A stretch of DNA of 64,000 nt from Prochlorococcus sp. AG-402-G10 (GCA_003279445.1 QCHT01000006.1:39943-103942); one strand, 5' to 3'; positions 44,133 through 57,016 are shown, counted from the first letter of the stretch. Numbers and translations are program-made. Notes: a model not told the origin generated them from the sequence alone.

Positions 44133-47100
44133 ATGCCACGACGTAAGGACCTACGTCGCATATTAATTCTAGGATCTGGCCCGATAGTTATTGGCCAGGC
44201 CTGTGAATTTGATTATTCAGGAACACAAGCCTGTAAAGCTTTGAAGAATGAAGGATTTGAGGTCATTTTAATTAATTCAAATCCAGCGTCAATAATGACT
44301 GATCCTGAGATTGCAGACAGAACATACATAGAGCCACTAACAACTGAAGTTATTGACAAAATAATCAAGATTGAGCAGCCAGATGCATTATTACCAACTA
44401 TGGGTGGACAAACCGCTCTTAATGCTGCAGTTAAGCTTGCTGAGGATGGGATACTTGCGAAATATTCTGTAGACTTGATTGGTGCAGATTTAGAATCAAT
44501 TAAGAAGGCAGAAGATAGGCAACTTTTTAAGGAATGTATGGAGAAGATAGGTGTAAATGTATGTCCATCTGGTATAGCTAACAATATTGTAGAAGCTTTA
44601 AATGTTGGTTCTGAAATAGCTTCATTCCCTAGGATTATCAGACCAGCTTTCACCTTAGGTGGAAGTGGAGGAGGAATTGCTTATAATCAGGAGGAATTTT
44701 TATTGTTTTGTAAATCAGGTTTAGAAGCCAGTCCTGTATCACAAATACTTATAGAGAAATCATTACTTGGATGGAAGGAATTTGAGCTTGAAGTAATGAG
44801 AGATAATGTTGATAATGTAGTAATTATTTGCAGTATAGAAAATGTTGATCCAATGGGCATACATACAGGAGATTCAATTACAGTTGCTCCGGCACAAACA
44901 TTAACAGATCGGGAATATCAACGTTTAAGAGATCAATCTATAAAAATTATTAGAGAAATTGGAGTAGAAACTGGTGGGAGCAATGTCCAATTTGCTATTA
45001 ACCCTTTAGATGGAGAAGTGGTTGTTATTGAAATGAACCCTAGAGTAAGTCGATCTTCAGCATTAGCAAGTAAGGCTACTGGCTTCCCAATTGCAAAGAT
45101 TGCAGCATTACTTTCAATTGGATATACATTAGATGAGATTGACAATGATATAACACGAAAGACACCATGTTGTTTTGAACCAACTATTGATTATGTAGTG
45201 ACGAAAATACCAAGGTTTGCATTCGAAAAATTTACGGGCACCCCTCCAGTTCTTAGTACATCAATGAAATCAGTTGGAGAAGTAATGGCAATTGGAAGAT
45301 GCTTTGAGGAGTCTTTTCAAAAAGCTCTGCGATCACTTGAGATTGGTCTCTCAGGATGGTCATATGATTGTAAAAACTTACTTTTAGATCTTACAGAGGT
45401 AGAGATTGATCGCCTTTTAAGAGAACCCTCTCCAGATAGAATGATGGCGATTAAGCTCGCAATGTATTTGGGTAAAAGTGATGATCATATTAATAAACTT
45501 TCTAATATAGACTTTTGGTTTATTTCTAAGTTACGTAATATTTTTAATGCTGAGAAAGATTTATTGGTAGGCAAGAAAATTAGTTATTTAAATAAATATG
45601 TATTATTTGAACTGAAGCAACTTGGTTTTTCAGATGAACAAATAGCAACGCATCTCTTTAAGGATCAATTTTTTATAAGGTCCTTAAGGAAGAAATATAA
45701 TGTATTGCCTGTATATAAAACAGTTGATACTTGTGCTTCAGAGTTTGAATCAACAACCCCTTATCACTATTCTACATATGAGTCTAATTTTAGCTTTATA
45801 CGTGATGATGGTAGTATTATAGATAAGGAACCAGAAAATGAGATTTTATTGAACAAGAATAAGAAGGTATTAATTTTAGGAGGTGGACCAAATCGTATCG
45901 GCCAAGGAATAGAGTTTGATTATTGCTGTTGTCACGCTTCTTATCAATTACAGAAGGAAGGTTATAACACTATAATGTTAAATAGCAATCCAGAAACAGT
46001 TTCGACAGATTATGATACAAGTGATTCTTTATATTTTGAACCACTTACTCTTGAAGATGTTTTAAATATATTAGAGTTTGAGCGACCTGAAGGAATTATT
46101 ATTCAATTTGGTGGTCAAACGCCACTTAAACTAGCTATGTCAATTCTTAATTGGTTAAAGACAGAGGATGGTTTAAATACAGGTACTAAAGTGTTAGGAA
46201 CTTCACCTATTTCAATTGATAATGCAGAGGATAGAGAGCAGTTTGATATGATTTTAGCAACCTTAAAAATACGTCAGCCATTGAACGGGATAGCAAGATC
46301 CTTGAGCGAAGCGAGACAAATAGCAGATAACATTTCGTTCCCATTAGTAGTTCGTCCTTCCTATGTTCTAGGGGGAAGAGCTATGGAAATTGTTTATGAC
46401 AATAATGAACTCCAGACATATATGAAAAAAGCATTCAAGGTTGAACCAGATCATCCAGTTCTAATAGATCAATATCTTGAAAATGCAATTGAAGTAGATG
46501 TGGATGCGCTGTCAGATTCTGATGGCCAGGTTGTCATCGCAGGCCTTATGGAACACATTGAGCCAGCTGGTATTCATTCAGGAGACTCTGCATGTTGCCT
46601 TCCTTCAATATCACTCTCTCAATCCTCAATAGATACAATCACTGAATGGACAAAAGCTTTGGCGCATGCACTTAATGTAATTGGTTTAATCAACCTGCAG
46701 TTTGCTGTCCAAAGAGATAATGATGCGAATGAAAAAGTTTTTATTATTGAAGCAAACCCTCGAGCTTCTAGGACAGTTCCATTTGTCTCTAAAGCTACTG
46801 GTTTTCCTATAGCGAGAATAGCTTCAAGCTTACTTATTGGTAAGAATCTTGCGGAAGTTGGTTTTGTAAAAGAACCTATTCCACCTCTTCAAGCAATAAA
46901 AGAAGCTGTAATGCCCTTCCGCCGATTCCCGGGCTCTGACAGTGTTCTTGGACCTGAAATGCGCTCTACTGGCGAGGTTATGTCAACTGCAGCTACCTTT
47001 GGTATGGCATATGCAAAATCAGAACTTGCAGCAGGAGAGGCTCTACCAGTAGAGGGTATTGTTTTTCTTTCCACTCATGATCGAGATAAGAATTCCCTTT

Positions 47101-47456
47101 TGCCGATAGCAAAGGGTCTTATTGATCTCGGTTTTAAGCTCATAGCAACTTCTGGCACGGCTCAAGTCATAGCCAATTCAGGAATGAATGTTCAATCGGT
47201 TCTTAAAGTGCATGAAGGTAGGCCTAATATTGAAGACTTGATTCGTTCAGGTCAAATTCAATTGATTATTAATACCCCTATTGGTAGGCAAGCAGTCCAT
47301 GATGACAAGTATTTAAGAAGAGCAGCCTTAGATTATTCAGTACCAACACTTACCACTTTGGCTGGGGCAAGAGCAGCCGTACAAGCAATTAATGCCTTGC
47401 AAAGTGAGTCGATATCAGTTGCTGCTTTGCAAGATATACATAAGAACCAATATTAG
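44133..47456 (+). CDS. carB: Carbamoyl-phosphate synthase large subunit
   Basis: Makes carbamoyl phosphate from ammonia, bicarbonate and two ATP for pyrimidine and arginine synthesis. The 1107-residue protein has the internal duplication: [19 protein letters not shown] (residues ~10-28) and [18 protein letters not shown] (~582-599) open the two ATP-grasp halves. [13 protein letters not shown] and [13 protein letters not shown] are the matching catalytic stretches. The last ~150 residues are the MGS-like allosteric domain ([15 protein letters not shown]). It stands alone on the plus strand; carA is not in the window. Confidence 0.98.
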   Translation: MPRRKDLRRILILGSGPIVIGQACEFDYSGTQACKALKNEGFEVILINSNPASIMTDPEIADRTYIEPLTTEVIDKIIKIEQPDALLPTMGGQTALNAAVKLAEDGILAKYSVDLIGADLESIKKAEDRQLFKECMEKIGVNVCPSGIANNIVEALNVGSEIASFPRIIRPAFTLGGSGGGIAYNQEEFLLFCKSGLEASPVSQILIEKSLLGWKEFELEVMRDNVDNVVIICSIENVDPMGIHTGDSITVAPAQTLTDREYQRLRDQSIKIIREIGVETGGSNVQFAINPLDGEVVVIEMNPRVSRSSALASKATGFPIAKIAALLSIGYTLDEIDNDITRKTPCCFEPTIDYVVTKIPRFAFEKFTGTPPVLSTSMKSVGEVMAIGRCFEESFQKALRSLEIGLSGWSYDCKNLLLDLTEVEIDRLLREPSPDRMMAIKLAMYLGKSDDHINKLSNIDFWFISKLRNIFNAEKDLLVGKKISYLNKYVLFELKQLGFSDEQIATHLFKDQFFIRSLRKKYNVLPVYKTVDTCASEFESTTPYHYSTYESNFSFIRDDGSIIDKEPENEILLNKNKKVLILGGGPNRIGQGIEFDYCCCHASYQLQKEGYNTIMLNSNPETVSTDYDTSDSLYFEPLTLEDVLNILEFERPEGIIIQFGGQTPLKLAMSILNWLKTEDGLNTGTKVLGTSPISIDNAEDREQFDMILATLKIRQPLNGIARSLSEARQIADNISFPLVVRPSYVLGGRAMEIVYDNNELQTYMKKAFKVEPDHPVLIDQYLENAIEVDVDALSDSDGQVVIAGLMEHIEPAGIHSGDSACCLPSISLSQSSIDTITEWTKALAHALNVIGLINLQFAVQRDNDANEKVFIIEANPRASRTVPFVSKATGFPIARIASSLLIGKNLAEVGFVKEPIPPLQAIKEAVMPFRRFPGSDSVLGPEMRSTGEVMSTAATFGMAYAKSELAAGEALPVEGIVFLSTHDRDKNSLLPIAKGLIDLGFKLIATSGTAQVIANSGMNVQSVLKVHEGRPNIEDLIRSGQIQLIINTPIGRQAVHDDKYLRRAALDYSVPTLTTLAGARAAVQAINALQSESISVAALQDIHKNQY

Positions 47457-47477
47457 GATATATAATCTTATATTTAC

Positions 47478-47705
47478 TCAATTGATTGGAGTAATATTTT
47501 CAAGCTTTACTTTTAGTTCTTTTGCTAAAGTCTGCCTTCCAACTGCTAATACCTTTAGAGTATCTTCATGGAGCCTTAGCTGACTATCTGCAACCTGAAG
47601 ACCTTTAACTATTTCTTTTAATTCATTCGGAAAGCTGTTAATATTATATTTCTTGTTATCAAAGGTAAGTATTGGATCAGGTTGATTGTTGCTATAATCT
47701 GCCAT
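47478..47705 (-). CDS. Small DUF6447-like protein (75 aa)
   Basis: LTFDNKKYNINSFPNELKEIVKGLQVADSQLRLHEDTLKVLAVGRQ is seen in order (residues ~13-60): a beta-hairpin then a long helix, resembling a small family (DUF6447-type) of marine picocyanobacteria. Role unknown. It converges with carB after 21 bases. Confidence 0.72.
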   Translation of the reverse strand: MADYSNNQPDPILTFDNKKYNINSFPNELKEIVKGLQVADSQLRLHEDTLKVLAVGRQTLAKELKVKLENITPIN

Positions 47706-47776
47706 TTAGGATTTTTTGTTGAGCATTCTTATTTTATACCTTAGTTACTAGGAAATATCTAAAGTGTTAGTGTTTT

Positions 47777-49519
47777 TTATTCTTTCAAGTCTCTAATAAA
47801 TTGTTTTTCACAAAGCTCTCTGTATTTACCAGGTTTTTTCATAAGCTCATCATGCTTTCCTATATCGCTGATGCGACCATTCTCTAGCACAATTATTTTA
47901 TCAGCTTCTTGAGTTGTTGATAATCTATGAGCAATAATTAATACTGTCCTGTTTATCATTGCTTGATTTAAACCCATTTGTACAGACCTTTCAGCCTCTG
48001 CATCTAGAGCACTAGTTGCTTCGTCTAGTAGTAATATTGATGGATTTCCAAGAACAGCTCTAGCTATAGAGATTCTTTGAAGTTGCCCACCAGATAAATT
48101 AGAGCCTCTTTCTTCAATATGTGTATTATAATCATTCGGCATTTTCATTATAAATTGGTGTGCATTAGCCGTTTTAGCTGCATTTATAACTTCTTGATAA
48201 CTAGCGGACCTTCCAAATTTTATGCTATCAATAATTGAACCAGAAAGAATATTTACCTTCTGAGGAACAATAGCCATTTTATTTCTTACTTGGCTAGTAA
48301 TAGTTTCTTCTAAGTTGCTCCCATTTATCAATATCCTGCCACTTTGAGGCGATAGAAATTTTAATAGTAATGAGAAGATTGTACTTTTACCAGCTCCTGA
48401 TGGACCTACTAATGCAATCTTTTCTCCAGGTTCAATATTGATATTAATATTATGTAAAACTTCCTCATTACTTTGGTAGGAAAAATATACTTTTTCAAAT
48501 ATTATTCCAGAACTATTTTCACTCGGTACAAGTGGCAGTAATTGTTCATCAGACTCTCTTGGTTGTTTTTCTATTTCTTTTAATCTTCTAAGAGAAGCTT
48601 GGCCCTGCTGAAGTTCATTGAAATTTGTAGTTAAATGACTTATTGGATCAATTAACATTAATAAAGCTGCAAAGAAACTACTGAAACCAGCAGCATCTAT
48701 TGCTCCAACATTAATTCTTAATGCTCCTATAGCAAGTACTATTAATATTCCAAATGCTTCTATAAAACCTACGACAGGATGCTGTAGGGCTACTTGTTTT
48801 ATTGCCTTGTATTTTGCCTGCCGATGATAATCTACCTCTTTATTGAATTTTTCTTGAAGCCAATCTTCTGCACCATAAGCTCTAATAAGTGGAAGTACTT
48901 GAATTGATTCTGCAAGTAAGCTTGCTAGATTGCTAATTTTCTCTTGACTTTTCTCTTCTGTTAATAATACTTTTTCTCCAAGCTTGCCAACCAAAAGTGT
49001 TATAATAGGTGCTAGTAAAAGTGTTGATAAAGATAGCTTTATATCAATGTAAAACATATAGCATATTACTGCAATTAATTGTAATATGCATGGAGTTGTA
49101 TCTTGAATAGTTTTATAAATTACCTCCGCAACTCGATCTGCATCTTCAGTAAGCCTGTATGTAATATCTCCAGATGAGAGTTTTTCTAATGATTGAATCT
49201 TGATTAATTGTATTTTTCTAAAAATATCTTGTCTTATTCTTTGACTTATTTTTAGTGACGGTATTGCTAAGATTGTATCTTGAATATATTGAGAGATCTT
49301 TTGAACTAGGAAGATAGTTAAAGCCAAAGCAATTATTCTTAGTACTTGTTGTAAATCACCTTCCCCTATGGCAGGTACTAATCTCCCAGCAAGCCAAGCT
49401 AATATGGGCCAGCAAATAACATATAGCAGCATAAATAGGCCACCTATGAATAATTCTCTTGAATATGGAATTAAACTTTTAACCAAAGCCTGGGAACTAA
49501 ACTTAGTTTTAGGAATCAT
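47777..49519 (-). CDS. MsbA/HlyB-type ABC transporter (fused membrane and ATPase)
   Basis: A 580-residue half-transporter. Residues ~20-310 hold six membrane spans of an ABC exporter fold; residues ~335-575 the ATPase, with Walker A GPSGAGKST (~375), Q-loop IVPQKV, signature LSGGQLQR (~483) and Walker B ILLLDEATSALD (~504-515), H-loop IAHRLST. Family members export lipids, peptides or drugs; the cargo is unknown. It diverges from the S4-domain gene with no intergenic gap in the longest frames. Confidence 0.92.
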   Translation of the reverse strand: MIPKTKFSSQALVKSLIPYSRELFIGGLFMLLYVICWPILAWLAGRLVPAIGEGDLQQVLRIIALALTIFLVQKISQYIQDTILAIPSLKISQRIRQDIFRKIQLIKIQSLEKLSSGDITYRLTEDADRVAEVIYKTIQDTTPCILQLIAVICYMFYIDIKLSLSTLLLAPIITLLVGKLGEKVLLTEEKSQEKISNLASLLAESIQVLPLIRAYGAEDWLQEKFNKEVDYHRQAKYKAIKQVALQHPVVGFIEAFGILIVLAIGALRINVGAIDAAGFSSFFAALLMLIDPISHLTTNFNELQQGQASLRRLKEIEKQPRESDEQLLPLVPSENSSGIIFEKVYFSYQSNEEVLHNININIEPGEKIALVGPSGAGKSTIFSLLLKFLSPQSGRILINGSNLEETITSQVRNKMAIVPQKVNILSGSIIDSIKFGRSASYQEVINAAKTANAHQFIMKMPNDYNTHIEERGSNLSGGQLQRISIARAVLGNPSILLLDEATSALDAEAERSVQMGLNQAMINRTVLIIAHRLSTTQEADKIIVLENGRISDIGKHDELMKKPGKYRELCEKQFIRDLKE

Positions 49520-49540
49520 TTGACTGAGGTAGTTATTTTA

Positions 49541-49729
49541 ATGAAATTGGATCAATTTCTAAAATGGCAAGGTTTAGTAGACACTGGTGGTCAAGCTAAG
49601 CAACTAATTCTCGCTGGAGAAATCACTGTAAATGGAAAGAGGGAGACTAGAAGAGGAAGAAAGCTAATTCATGGTGACCTGATCTGCTTAGCAAAGAAAG
49701 AGTACATCTTTTCAAATAATCAACCTTGA
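49541..49729 (+). CDS. S4-domain RNA-binding protein
   Basis: A 62-residue S4 domain from MKLDQFLKW: QGLVDTGGQAKQLILAGEITVNGKRETRRGRKLIHGD in order, the full alpha-L fold that binds structured RNA, close to YbcJ/YaaA-type single-domain proteins. The longer frame starts at 49520 and would abut the divergent ABC gene start; the ATG at 49541 gives a natural family start. tpiA follows 41 bases later. Confidence 0.88.
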   Translation: MKLDQFLKWQGLVDTGGQAKQLILAGEITVNGKRETRRGRKLIHGDLICLAKKEYIFSNNQP

Positions 49730-49770
49730 GGCCGTAAGTTAGACAATAGCGATTCACCCAGAAACACAGA

Positions 49771-50502
49771 GTGAGGAAAACTGTTATTGCTGGAAACTGG
49801 AAGATGCATATGACATGTGCATCAGCGAGAGAATTCATGGAGACGTTTCTCCCTTTGTCTAAAGAGCTTCCCTTAGATCGAAAAGTAATTATTGCACCAC
49901 CTTTTACAGCTATCTCTAGCTTAGCAACGATCCTAGAGGGTACTCATGTAAGTTTGTCTAGCCAAAATGTTCACTGGGAGGATTCGGGAGCTTTTACTGC
50001 TGAAATTTCACCTTTAATGCTTCTAGAGCACAATGTTCGCTATGCAATTGTTGGTCATAGTGAGCCAAGAAAATATTTCAGTGAGAGTGATGAACAGATC
50101 AACCTAAGGGCTAAATCTGCTCAAACTCATGGATTGATTCCAATCGTTTGTGTCGGAGAGAGTCTAGAGCAAAGAGAAAAAGGTGAAGCAGAAAGAGTTA
50201 TCAGAAGACAGGTAGAGCAGGGATTAGAACAAACAGATCTCTCAAACCTTGTAATTGCTTATGAACCAATTTGGGCTATAGGTACAGGTAAGACATGCGA
50301 GGCAAATGAGGCGAATCGTATTTGCGGATTAATTCGTCAATGGGCAGGTTTTAATGATCTTCTTATCCAATATGGCGGTTCTGTAAAGCCAGGCAATATT
50401 GACGAAATTATGTCAATGAGCGATATCGACGGCGTCTTGGTTGGTGGTGCTTCACTTGACCCTCAGAATTTCGCAAGAATTGCAAACTATAAATCAAGTT
50501 AA
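49771..50502 (+). CDS. tpiA: Triosephosphate isomerase
   Basis: Interconverts dihydroxyacetone phosphate and glyceraldehyde 3-phosphate. The 243-residue protein has VIAGNWKMH (residues ~5-13, Asn-Lys of the active site), IVGHSEPRK (His near 96), [13 protein letters not shown] (Glu near 166) and the phosphate loop [11 protein letters not shown]. Start is GTG at 49771. folP follows within 20 bases, so both are probably co-transcribed. Confidence 0.97.
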   Translation: MRKTVIAGNWKMHMTCASAREFMETFLPLSKELPLDRKVIIAPPFTAISSLATILEGTHVSLSSQNVHWEDSGAFTAEISPLMLLEHNVRYAIVGHSEPRKYFSESDEQINLRAKSAQTHGLIPIVCVGESLEQREKGEAERVIRRQVEQGLEQTDLSNLVIAYEPIWAIGTGKTCEANEANRICGLIRQWAGFNDLLIQYGGSVKPGNIDEIMSMSDIDGVLVGGASLDPQNFARIANYKSS

Positions 50503-50518
50503 TTTTCTTTTGCCTCTT

Positions 50519-51325
50519 ATGTTGACAGATAAAACAAAAATAATGGGAGTGATTAATATTACACCTGACTCTTTTAGTGATGGAGGAATGTATTTTGATC
50601 CCGAAAAGGCATTAAAAAAGGCTTCTGATTGTATTAGGTTAGGAGCGGATATTATAGATATAGGTGGCCAAAGTACTAGGCCAGGAGCTCAGGTATTAGC
50701 GCCTGATAAAGAACTAAAACGAATAGCACCTGCTCTTAAACTAATCCGAAAAAAATATCCTAAGCAAATAATATCTGTCGACACTTTCTACTCTGAGGTT
50801 GCCAAAGAGGTTCTAAAATTAGGAGCTAATTGGATTAATGATGTTAGTGGAGGGAGGTTTGATCCCCAGATGTTTAAAGAATTAGCGGGAAAAAAAGTAC
50901 CTATTGTTATTACACATAGTAGAGGAAATAGTCAAAATATGAATAATTTTTCTAGTTATAAAAATGTTGTGGCCGATGTCCAGTCTGAACTCCTTCTACA
51001 AGTAGAAAAGGCTATTTTGGCAGGAGTATCATCAGATCAAATAATTATTGATCCTGGAATTGGCTTTGCTAAAAAAACATCACATAATTTAACCCTGCTG
51101 AGGAATTTAGATGTTTTTGTTCATTCGAATTATCCAGTACTTGTTGGTCCTTCAAGAAAAAGATTTATTGGAGATGTTCTTAACGAACCTGACCCTTTGA
51201 AGCGCTTATTTGGAACTTCTGCTGTTGTTTGTAAATGTGTACAAGCAAAAGTTAACTTTATTAGACTTCATGATATATATGAGATGAAACAACTACTAAC
51301 AATGGCGACTGTTTTATGGCCTTAA
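50519..51325 (+). CDS. folP: Dihydropteroate synthase
   Basis: Joins p-aminobenzoate to the pterin diphosphate in folate synthesis. From ATG 50519 the 268-residue protein has GVINITPDSFSDGG (residues ~11-24), DIIDIGGQSTRPGA (~50-63), WINDVSGG (~107), IDPGIGFAKK and LVGPSRKRFIG (~212-222). The open frame begins at 50441 inside tpiA, but only the later start fits the family. Confidence 0.96.
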   Translation: MLTDKTKIMGVINITPDSFSDGGMYFDPEKALKKASDCIRLGADIIDIGGQSTRPGAQVLAPDKELKRIAPALKLIRKKYPKQIISVDTFYSEVAKEVLKLGANWINDVSGGRFDPQMFKELAGKKVPIVITHSRGNSQNMNNFSSYKNVVADVQSELLLQVEKAILAGVSSDQIIIDPGIGFAKKTSHNLTLLRNLDVFVHSNYPVLVGPSRKRFIGDVLNEPDPLKRLFGTSAVVCKCVQAKVNFIRLHDIYEMKQLLTMATVLWP

Positions 51326-51354
51326 CTTTATAGATAAAAGTTGGAGTGATTTAA

Positions 51355-54300
51355 TCAGTCATTATCAACACCTTCAATTTTATCTTCTACTTCTTGATAT
51401 AGCTCTTTAAGTTGTTCAATATTTTCCTCAGAAGTGTCCCAATAACCTCTACCATTAACCTCAAGTAGTGTCCCAACAATTCTACGAAAACTATGAGGGT
51501 TTAAATCCATTAACCTTTTCCTCATCTCAGGATCATTTATAAATGTCTCATTAGATTCTTCGTAAACGAAATTATCTACTTGTCCACTGGTCGCACTCCA
51601 ACCTAATGTGTAGTTAAGACGATTAGAGACTTCCCTTACGCCTTCGTATCCCGAGTTGAGCATTCCCTCATACCATTTGGGATTTAGCAATTTTGTTCTC
51701 GAATCAAGCCTAATCGTTTCACTTAATGACCTTACTTGAGCATTTGCAGTTGTAGTATCTGCTATATAGCTATTTGGTTTTTTACCGTCATCTCTTAACT
51801 TCGAAATGAGGTTTGTTGGGTCTGAATCAAAGTAATGACTTACATCAGTAAGAGATATTTCTGATGAGTCGAGATTTTGGAATGTGACATCTGCTGTTTT
51901 CATTACAGATTCAAATACCTTTCTGTTTTGATTCATCTCCCCAGGATTATCGGCATTAAAGGCAAATGTCTTTCTTGAAAGATACATTTCTTGCAGTTCA
52001 TTTTCTTCTTCCCAGGTTGAGTTCTCAACGGCAAGATTTACATTTGAACTATAACTTCCACTAGAGTTAGAGAATACCCTGGCAGAAGCCTCGCGAAGTG
52101 ATATTCCCTCTGTTTTAGCCTGCTCTAATGAATGCTTCCTTACAAAATTCTTTTCGATTGGCTCATCAGCTTCAGCAGCCATTTTTACGGCTTGATCAAT
52201 TAATGCCATTTGGTTGATAAATAAATCCCTGAAAACACCTGAACAATTGACTACTACATCTATTCTTGGCCTTCCAAGTTCTTCAAGCGGTATTAGTTCT
52301 AATTTATTTACTCTTCCAACAGAGTCAGGCTTTGGCTTTACTCCAACAAACCATAAGATTTGAGCAAGGGACTCACCATAAGTTTTTATATTATCTGTAC
52401 CCCAGAGAACACATGCAATGGTCTCTGGCCAATCACCCTGTTCTTCTTTTTGTTTTTCTATTAATTTATCAACAACTCCTTTTGCTGAGGCAACTGCAGC
52501 AACGGTTGGTATTGATTGAGGATCTAGAGCATGTATATTCTTTCCACTTGGTAATACTGCTGGATTCCTTATTGGGTCACCCCCTGGACCTGGTAGTACG
52601 TAGTCTCCATCTAATGCTTTAAGGAGGCTATCCATTTCCTTATCAGCACATATTTGAGTAAGGCAGTAGCGAAGGTAATCAAATAATTTATCCAGCTCTT
52701 TTACATCTACATTTTTAAAATTATTCTTTATACATTTATTTAGCCAAGGTGAAGGAAACTTGAATCCAAGAGTTTTTAGAAAATCTAATATTAAAGTAGT
52801 AAAGTTCTTCTTAAGAGTAACTCTCCCACCAGAACCTGTTAAAGAAATAACAAGAGCTCTTACAGCATCTCTCGAAGTATCTGTTATCTTTTTATTTAAC
52901 TCAACATAGAATAGGTCTCCTATATTATTTCCCTTGTAAACATCTTCAATATTATTATCTATTGATTCAGCTAATAATCCAGGTAATGATCTGATTCCTT
53001 CCTGTTCTCTTTCTAGAGATGCAATGCTAACTAAGCTTGCTATTGCTTCCTCTGCTGTAGGAGGCATTCCTATTGTGTGCAATCCACATGGAAGTAACCT
53101 ACTTTCGATTTCCATAAGTTGGCCATAGATTGAGCCAACAATTAAGTCCCTTTCTGCCAGATCTAGATTCGAAGCATCAGTTTCTGGAAGTTTTACATCC
53201 TTATCTAAATTGCATTTCTTTGATGTTTCTATTATTGCATTAACTATTTGTATCCCTCTTCCACTTTCTCTTAATTGCTGATAAGAACCAACTAATTCAC
53301 TTAGTTCTTTTAACCCTTTATAAAGACCTGCATTTTCAGCAGGTGGTGTTAAGTAACTAATAGTTGATGCATACCCTCTTCTTTTAGCAATAGTTGCTTC
53401 TGATGGATTATTTGCTGCATAGTAATAAAGGTTTGGTAATCCACCGATTAGTGAGTCTGGATAACATGTCTCACTCATCCCCATTTGCTTACCGGGCATG
53501 AACTCTAATGATCCATGAGTTCCAAAATGGAGAACAGCATCAGCCCCCCAAATTTTTTCAAGATACGTGTAATAAGCTGCAAAACCATGGTGAGGGCTAG
53601 CACTCTTGGAATAAAGCAATCTCATTGGATCGCCTTCGTATCCAAACGTTGGCTGAACCCCAACGAAAACATTCCCAAAATGACATCCATAAATTAATAA
53701 ATTTTGGCCATCACTATTTAGATTTCCTGGAGGTTTACCCCAGTTCTCTTCTAATCTTGAGGAATATGGGGTTAGTTTTTCATACTCTTTAACGCTCATT
53801 TTGTGAGCAATGGATAGCTCAGGTGATCCTTCCAGAGCTTCTGGGTCATTTATTAATCTGTGCATTAATGCTTTTGGATCTTTAGGCAAATCTTGAATGT
53901 CATATCCTTTGGATTTCATTTCTTGGAGGACACGATGTATTGAACCAAAAACATTTAAATATGCTGCAGTACCAACATTTCCTTTGTCTGGCGGGAAACT
54001 GAAAACAGTAATAGCTAATTTTTTTTCTGGTCTTGTTTTAATCCGTAAGGATGACCATTTAATAGCTCTTTGTGCAATTGCATCAACTCGGTCTTGAAGC
54101 GTATGTGCTTTACCAGTTGCATCATCTCTTCCAGATAAAACTATTGGTTCAATAGCACCATCTAATTCTGGTATTGCTATTTGTAGAGCAACCTGAACTG
54201 GATGGAGGCCTAAGTCACTACCTTCCCATTCTTGAGTAGTTTGAAAAACTAATGGCAGTGCAACCATGTAAGGTCTATTAAGTTTTTTTAGTGATTCGAT

Positions 54301-55395
54301 AGCTTTTGGATGATCCTGCCTTGCTGGTCCACCAACTAAAGCAAATCCAGTAAGCGAAACTATCCCATCAACCAATGGATTATTCTTATCAAGAGGGTCA
54401 TAGAAAAATTCTTCAACTGGCTTCGAAAAATCTAGTCCTCCACAGAATATTGGGATAACTGTAGCCCCTCTAAATTCAAGTTCCTGAATAACTGCAACGT
54501 AATGAGCATCATCACCAGTGACGATATGACTTCTTTGAAGAACTAGTCCTATTAATGGTCCTTTAATAGCTTTCTCACTTAGGTCATTTCTACTTTTGCT
54601 CCAATTAAGATAGTCTTTAATATCTACAAACATTTCAGTAGCAAGGGGATGCCATATCCCTAAGTCTGGGAATACTTCGGGTTCTTTTACATTTAAATTT
54701 ATATTTTCATCAATAACATCTTTATCTATTACATATTTATCAGCTAATAATAAAAAGAAATTCCTTAAGTTTTCTGGCGTACCACCTACCCAATATTGGA
54801 AACCTAGAATAAAATTTCTAGCATCTTGAGCTTTCTCAACAGGTAAATATTTAAGTATTGAAGGAAGTGTATTTAATAGCTTTAACATTGAATCCTGGAA
54901 ACCAGCACCCCCGGACTCTTTCCTCTTTTTCATAAAGTCACCAATTATACTTTTGCTCTGACCAAGCTGTGCCATAGAAAATGAGCCAAGTTTGTTGAGT
55001 CTCATTACTTCTGGCATCGAAGGAAAAACTACAGCTGCCTTTAATCTGTCTCGATAGGGTTGTACTGCTTCAACAACTTTCTGAGCTAAGTCTTCTATGA
55101 AAATGAGTGATCCAATAAAAACATCTGCTTGAGAAATATCTGACTTGAAATCCGAGAAGTTTGTTGAATCTCTTAATTCTTCAATGAGGTAACCATTTAA
55201 ATCAATTCCAATAGGACCATTTAGTTTATTAAGTGACTTGGCGGCTTCTGTTAAAGCATTTTGGTATTGGGGTTCTAATACTAGATAAACTACTTTCATG
55301 ACAAACTTATGATCTTGGCCTTCTACAGGGGATACTCTGCGATTGGAAGAGCGAACCTGTGTAAACATCTCTTTATGATTAGGTATTTTATCCAA
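51355..55395 (-). CDS. chlH: Magnesium chelatase subunit ChlH
   Basis: Large porphyrin-binding subunit of the ATP-dependent magnesium chelatase that commits protoporphyrin IX to chlorophyll; works with ChlI and ChlD, not in the window. The 1346-residue protein has the N-terminal DUF3479-type domain (residues ~30-195) and a CobN/ChlH core, with [25 protein letters not shown] (split), [18 protein letters not shown] (split, ~640) and the C-terminal [19 protein letters not shown]. Length is normal. It is transcribed alone, toward folP. Confidence 0.97.
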   Translation of the reverse strand: MDKIPNHKEMFTQVRSSNRRVSPVEGQDHKFVMKVVYLVLEPQYQNALTEAAKSLNKLNGPIGIDLNGYLIEELRDSTNFSDFKSDISQADVFIGSLIFIEDLAQKVVEAVQPYRDRLKAAVVFPSMPEVMRLNKLGSFSMAQLGQSKSIIGDFMKKRKESGGAGFQDSMLKLLNTLPSILKYLPVEKAQDARNFILGFQYWVGGTPENLRNFFLLLADKYVIDKDVIDENINLNVKEPEVFPDLGIWHPLATEMFVDIKDYLNWSKSRNDLSEKAIKGPLIGLVLQRSHIVTGDDAHYVAVIQELEFRGATVIPIFCGGLDFSKPVEEFFYDPLDKNNPLVDGIVSLTGFALVGGPARQDHPKAIESLKKLNRPYMVALPLVFQTTQEWEGSDLGLHPVQVALQIAIPELDGAIEPIVLSGRDDATGKAHTLQDRVDAIAQRAIKWSSLRIKTRPEKKLAITVFSFPPDKGNVGTAAYLNVFGSIHRVLQEMKSKGYDIQDLPKDPKALMHRLINDPEALEGSPELSIAHKMSVKEYEKLTPYSSRLEENWGKPPGNLNSDGQNLLIYGCHFGNVFVGVQPTFGYEGDPMRLLYSKSASPHHGFAAYYTYLEKIWGADAVLHFGTHGSLEFMPGKQMGMSETCYPDSLIGGLPNLYYYAANNPSEATIAKRRGYASTISYLTPPAENAGLYKGLKELSELVGSYQQLRESGRGIQIVNAIIETSKKCNLDKDVKLPETDASNLDLAERDLIVGSIYGQLMEIESRLLPCGLHTIGMPPTAEEAIASLVSIASLEREQEGIRSLPGLLAESIDNNIEDVYKGNNIGDLFYVELNKKITDTSRDAVRALVISLTGSGGRVTLKKNFTTLILDFLKTLGFKFPSPWLNKCIKNNFKNVDVKELDKLFDYLRYCLTQICADKEMDSLLKALDGDYVLPGPGGDPIRNPAVLPSGKNIHALDPQSIPTVAAVASAKGVVDKLIEKQKEEQGDWPETIACVLWGTDNIKTYGESLAQILWFVGVKPKPDSVGRVNKLELIPLEELGRPRIDVVVNCSGVFRDLFINQMALIDQAVKMAAEADEPIEKNFVRKHSLEQAKTEGISLREASARVFSNSSGSYSSNVNLAVENSTWEEENELQEMYLSRKTFAFNADNPGEMNQNRKVFESVMKTADVTFQNLDSSEISLTDVSHYFDSDPTNLISKLRDDGKKPNSYIADTTTANAQVRSLSETIRLDSRTKLLNPKWYEGMLNSGYEGVREVSNRLNYTLGWSATSGQVDNFVYEESNETFINDPEMRKRLMDLNPHSFRRIVGTLLEVNGRGYWDTSEENIEQLKELYQEVEDKIEGVDND

Positions 55396-55492
55396 GCCTA
55401 CTTTTATTAGTGTCTTTCCTGTGGCTTTTAGCTAATGGCTGTTACATCTAAATCTTTTTAGTTCTTATGATTTAACCAATATCTTTTTTGAA

Positions 55493-56344
55493 ATGAATTC
55501 AAGTACCAACAAAAAAATACCTGTTTTAGTTGCCGGTGCTTTAGGCAAAATGGGTTCCCAAGTTGTTAAAGCAGTTTGCAAATCACCTGATTGTGAGTTA
55601 GTAGGGGCTATTGATACTTCACCTCAGAAGGAAGGCCTTGATGTTGGGATTGAATTAGGCCTGGGAGCGTTGAATATTGCAGTTACTTCGGATTTTGAAG
55701 GAAGTCTTTGTTCAATAAGTCAATCATTTCGTGATGCTGGCCCGAGTGGAGGGGCTGTATTAGTTGATTTCACTCATCCTGAAGCGGTCTATGAGCATAC
55801 AAGAACCTCGATTGCTTATGGTGTAAACCCTGTCATTGGCACAACAGGGATCACACCTATACAATTAAAAGAATTAGCCGATTTTGCAGATAAAGCATCC
55901 GTAGGTACCGCTGTAATACCAAATTTCTCAGTGGGAATGGTTCTCTTACAACAGGCCGCCGCCGCCGCCGCAAATTTTTATGATCATGTTGAGTTAACGG
56001 AATCTCACCATAATCAGAAAGCTGATGCACCAAGTGGAACTTGTATTAAAACAGCAGAATTAATTGAAGATCTGGGGAAGAAATTTAATCATCAATATGT
56101 ACAAGAGCAAGAGTCACTTCCTTCTTGTAGAGGGGGATTAAGAGAGAGTGGTTTGAGAATCCATTCCATTCGACTACCAGGTATTGTGGCTCAGCAACAA
56201 GTATTGTTTGGATCTCCAGGTGAGACATATTTGCTGAGTCATAACACTATTGAGAGATCTGCTTATATGCCTGGTGTTTTGCTTACAATAAATAAAGTGA
56301 GAAAACTAAACACACTTGTCTATGGCTTGGAAAAATTTTTATAG
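55493..56344 (+). CDS. dapB: 4-hydroxy-tetrahydrodipicolinate reductase
   Basis: Reduces HTPA to tetrahydrodipicolinate in lysine and diaminopimelate synthesis. The 283-residue protein has [15 protein letters not shown] (residues ~13-27), VDFTHPEA (~89), [17 protein letters not shown], and the catalytic [17 protein letters not shown] (~166-182). A (GCC)-type Ala run encodes AAAAAA before the catalytic helix. It diverges from chlH. Confidence 0.97.
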   Translation: MNSSTNKKIPVLVAGALGKMGSQVVKAVCKSPDCELVGAIDTSPQKEGLDVGIELGLGALNIAVTSDFEGSLCSISQSFRDAGPSGGAVLVDFTHPEAVYEHTRTSIAYGVNPVIGTTGITPIQLKELADFADKASVGTAVIPNFSVGMVLLQQAAAAAANFYDHVELTESHHNQKADAPSGTCIKTAELIEDLGKKFNHQYVQEQESLPSCRGGLRESGLRIHSIRLPGIVAQQQVLFGSPGETYLLSHNTIERSAYMPGVLLTINKVRKLNTLVYGLEKFL

Positions 56345-56368
56345 AGAAAATAGAACCAATTAGTAGTT

Positions 56369-57016
56369 ATGTTGATTCCATTACGTCAAAATGAACTTGA
56401 TAAGCTGATACCTTCTGTTGCTACAAGTAACCAATTTACTTCAGCATTAGGAAATCCTAGGAAAATACTCCAAAGAATAATAATATCTTCAATTGGAGGG
56501 GTTGTAACTCTTTTAATTAGTCAAAGTCAAGTTACTAGTCAATTTTACTCTATGTGGCTAATACTTGGGGTGGTATTTTTACTTTATCTTTTATGGGGTC
56601 CTATATTAGAGGCAAGTAGAAAAAATGCAAAACTCAAGAAATATTCTTTTGCTGCAATTTTTGAGGCAGAAATAATTGATATATACACCCATGAGAGAGT
56701 AGAGGATAGCCAAGAACAAGCTAATAAAATGGGCCAACTTGAATTAGTAGAAAATAGAAGAAGATGGCTAGTTCTTGAAATAGGAGATGAGGATGGCTAT
56801 TTATCTAGAATTGAATTTCCTCTTGAAAATAAACATCAACAAATATCTCAAGGTTCATTGATTAGAGGGCTTATTTTTAGCAATAATAAGGATTTTTCTA
56901 ATATATTGAATATGAGTGATGCATGGTTACCTAGAAAACGGCTATGGGTAGGAGAATACCCATTCTTATTAAAGCCAGCATTTGAAGAGTTATGCTCTTT
57001 AAGAATTAATAGATAG
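56369..57016 (+). CDS. Conserved cyanobacterial two-span membrane protein (215 aa)
   Basis: MLIPLRQNELDKLIPSVATS at the start, then two hydrophobic segments (residues ~33-52 and ~59-75), then a soluble C-terminal domain with LELVENRRRWLVLEIGDEDGYLSRIEFPL (split, ~132-160) and WLPRKRLWVGEYPFLLKPAF near the end. Sequences of this type in picocyanobacteria are sometimes labelled phosphate ABC permeases, but nothing here supports transport. It lies between dapB and the UbiH-like gene. Confidence 0.72.
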   Translation: MLIPLRQNELDKLIPSVATSNQFTSALGNPRKILQRIIISSIGGVVTLLISQSQVTSQFYSMWLILGVVFLLYLLWGPILEASRKNAKLKKYSFAAIFEAEIIDIYTHERVEDSQEQANKMGQLELVENRRRWLVLEIGDEDGYLSRIEFPLENKHQQISQGSLIRGLIFSNNKDFSNILNMSDAWLPRKRLWVGEYPFLLKPAFEELCSLRINR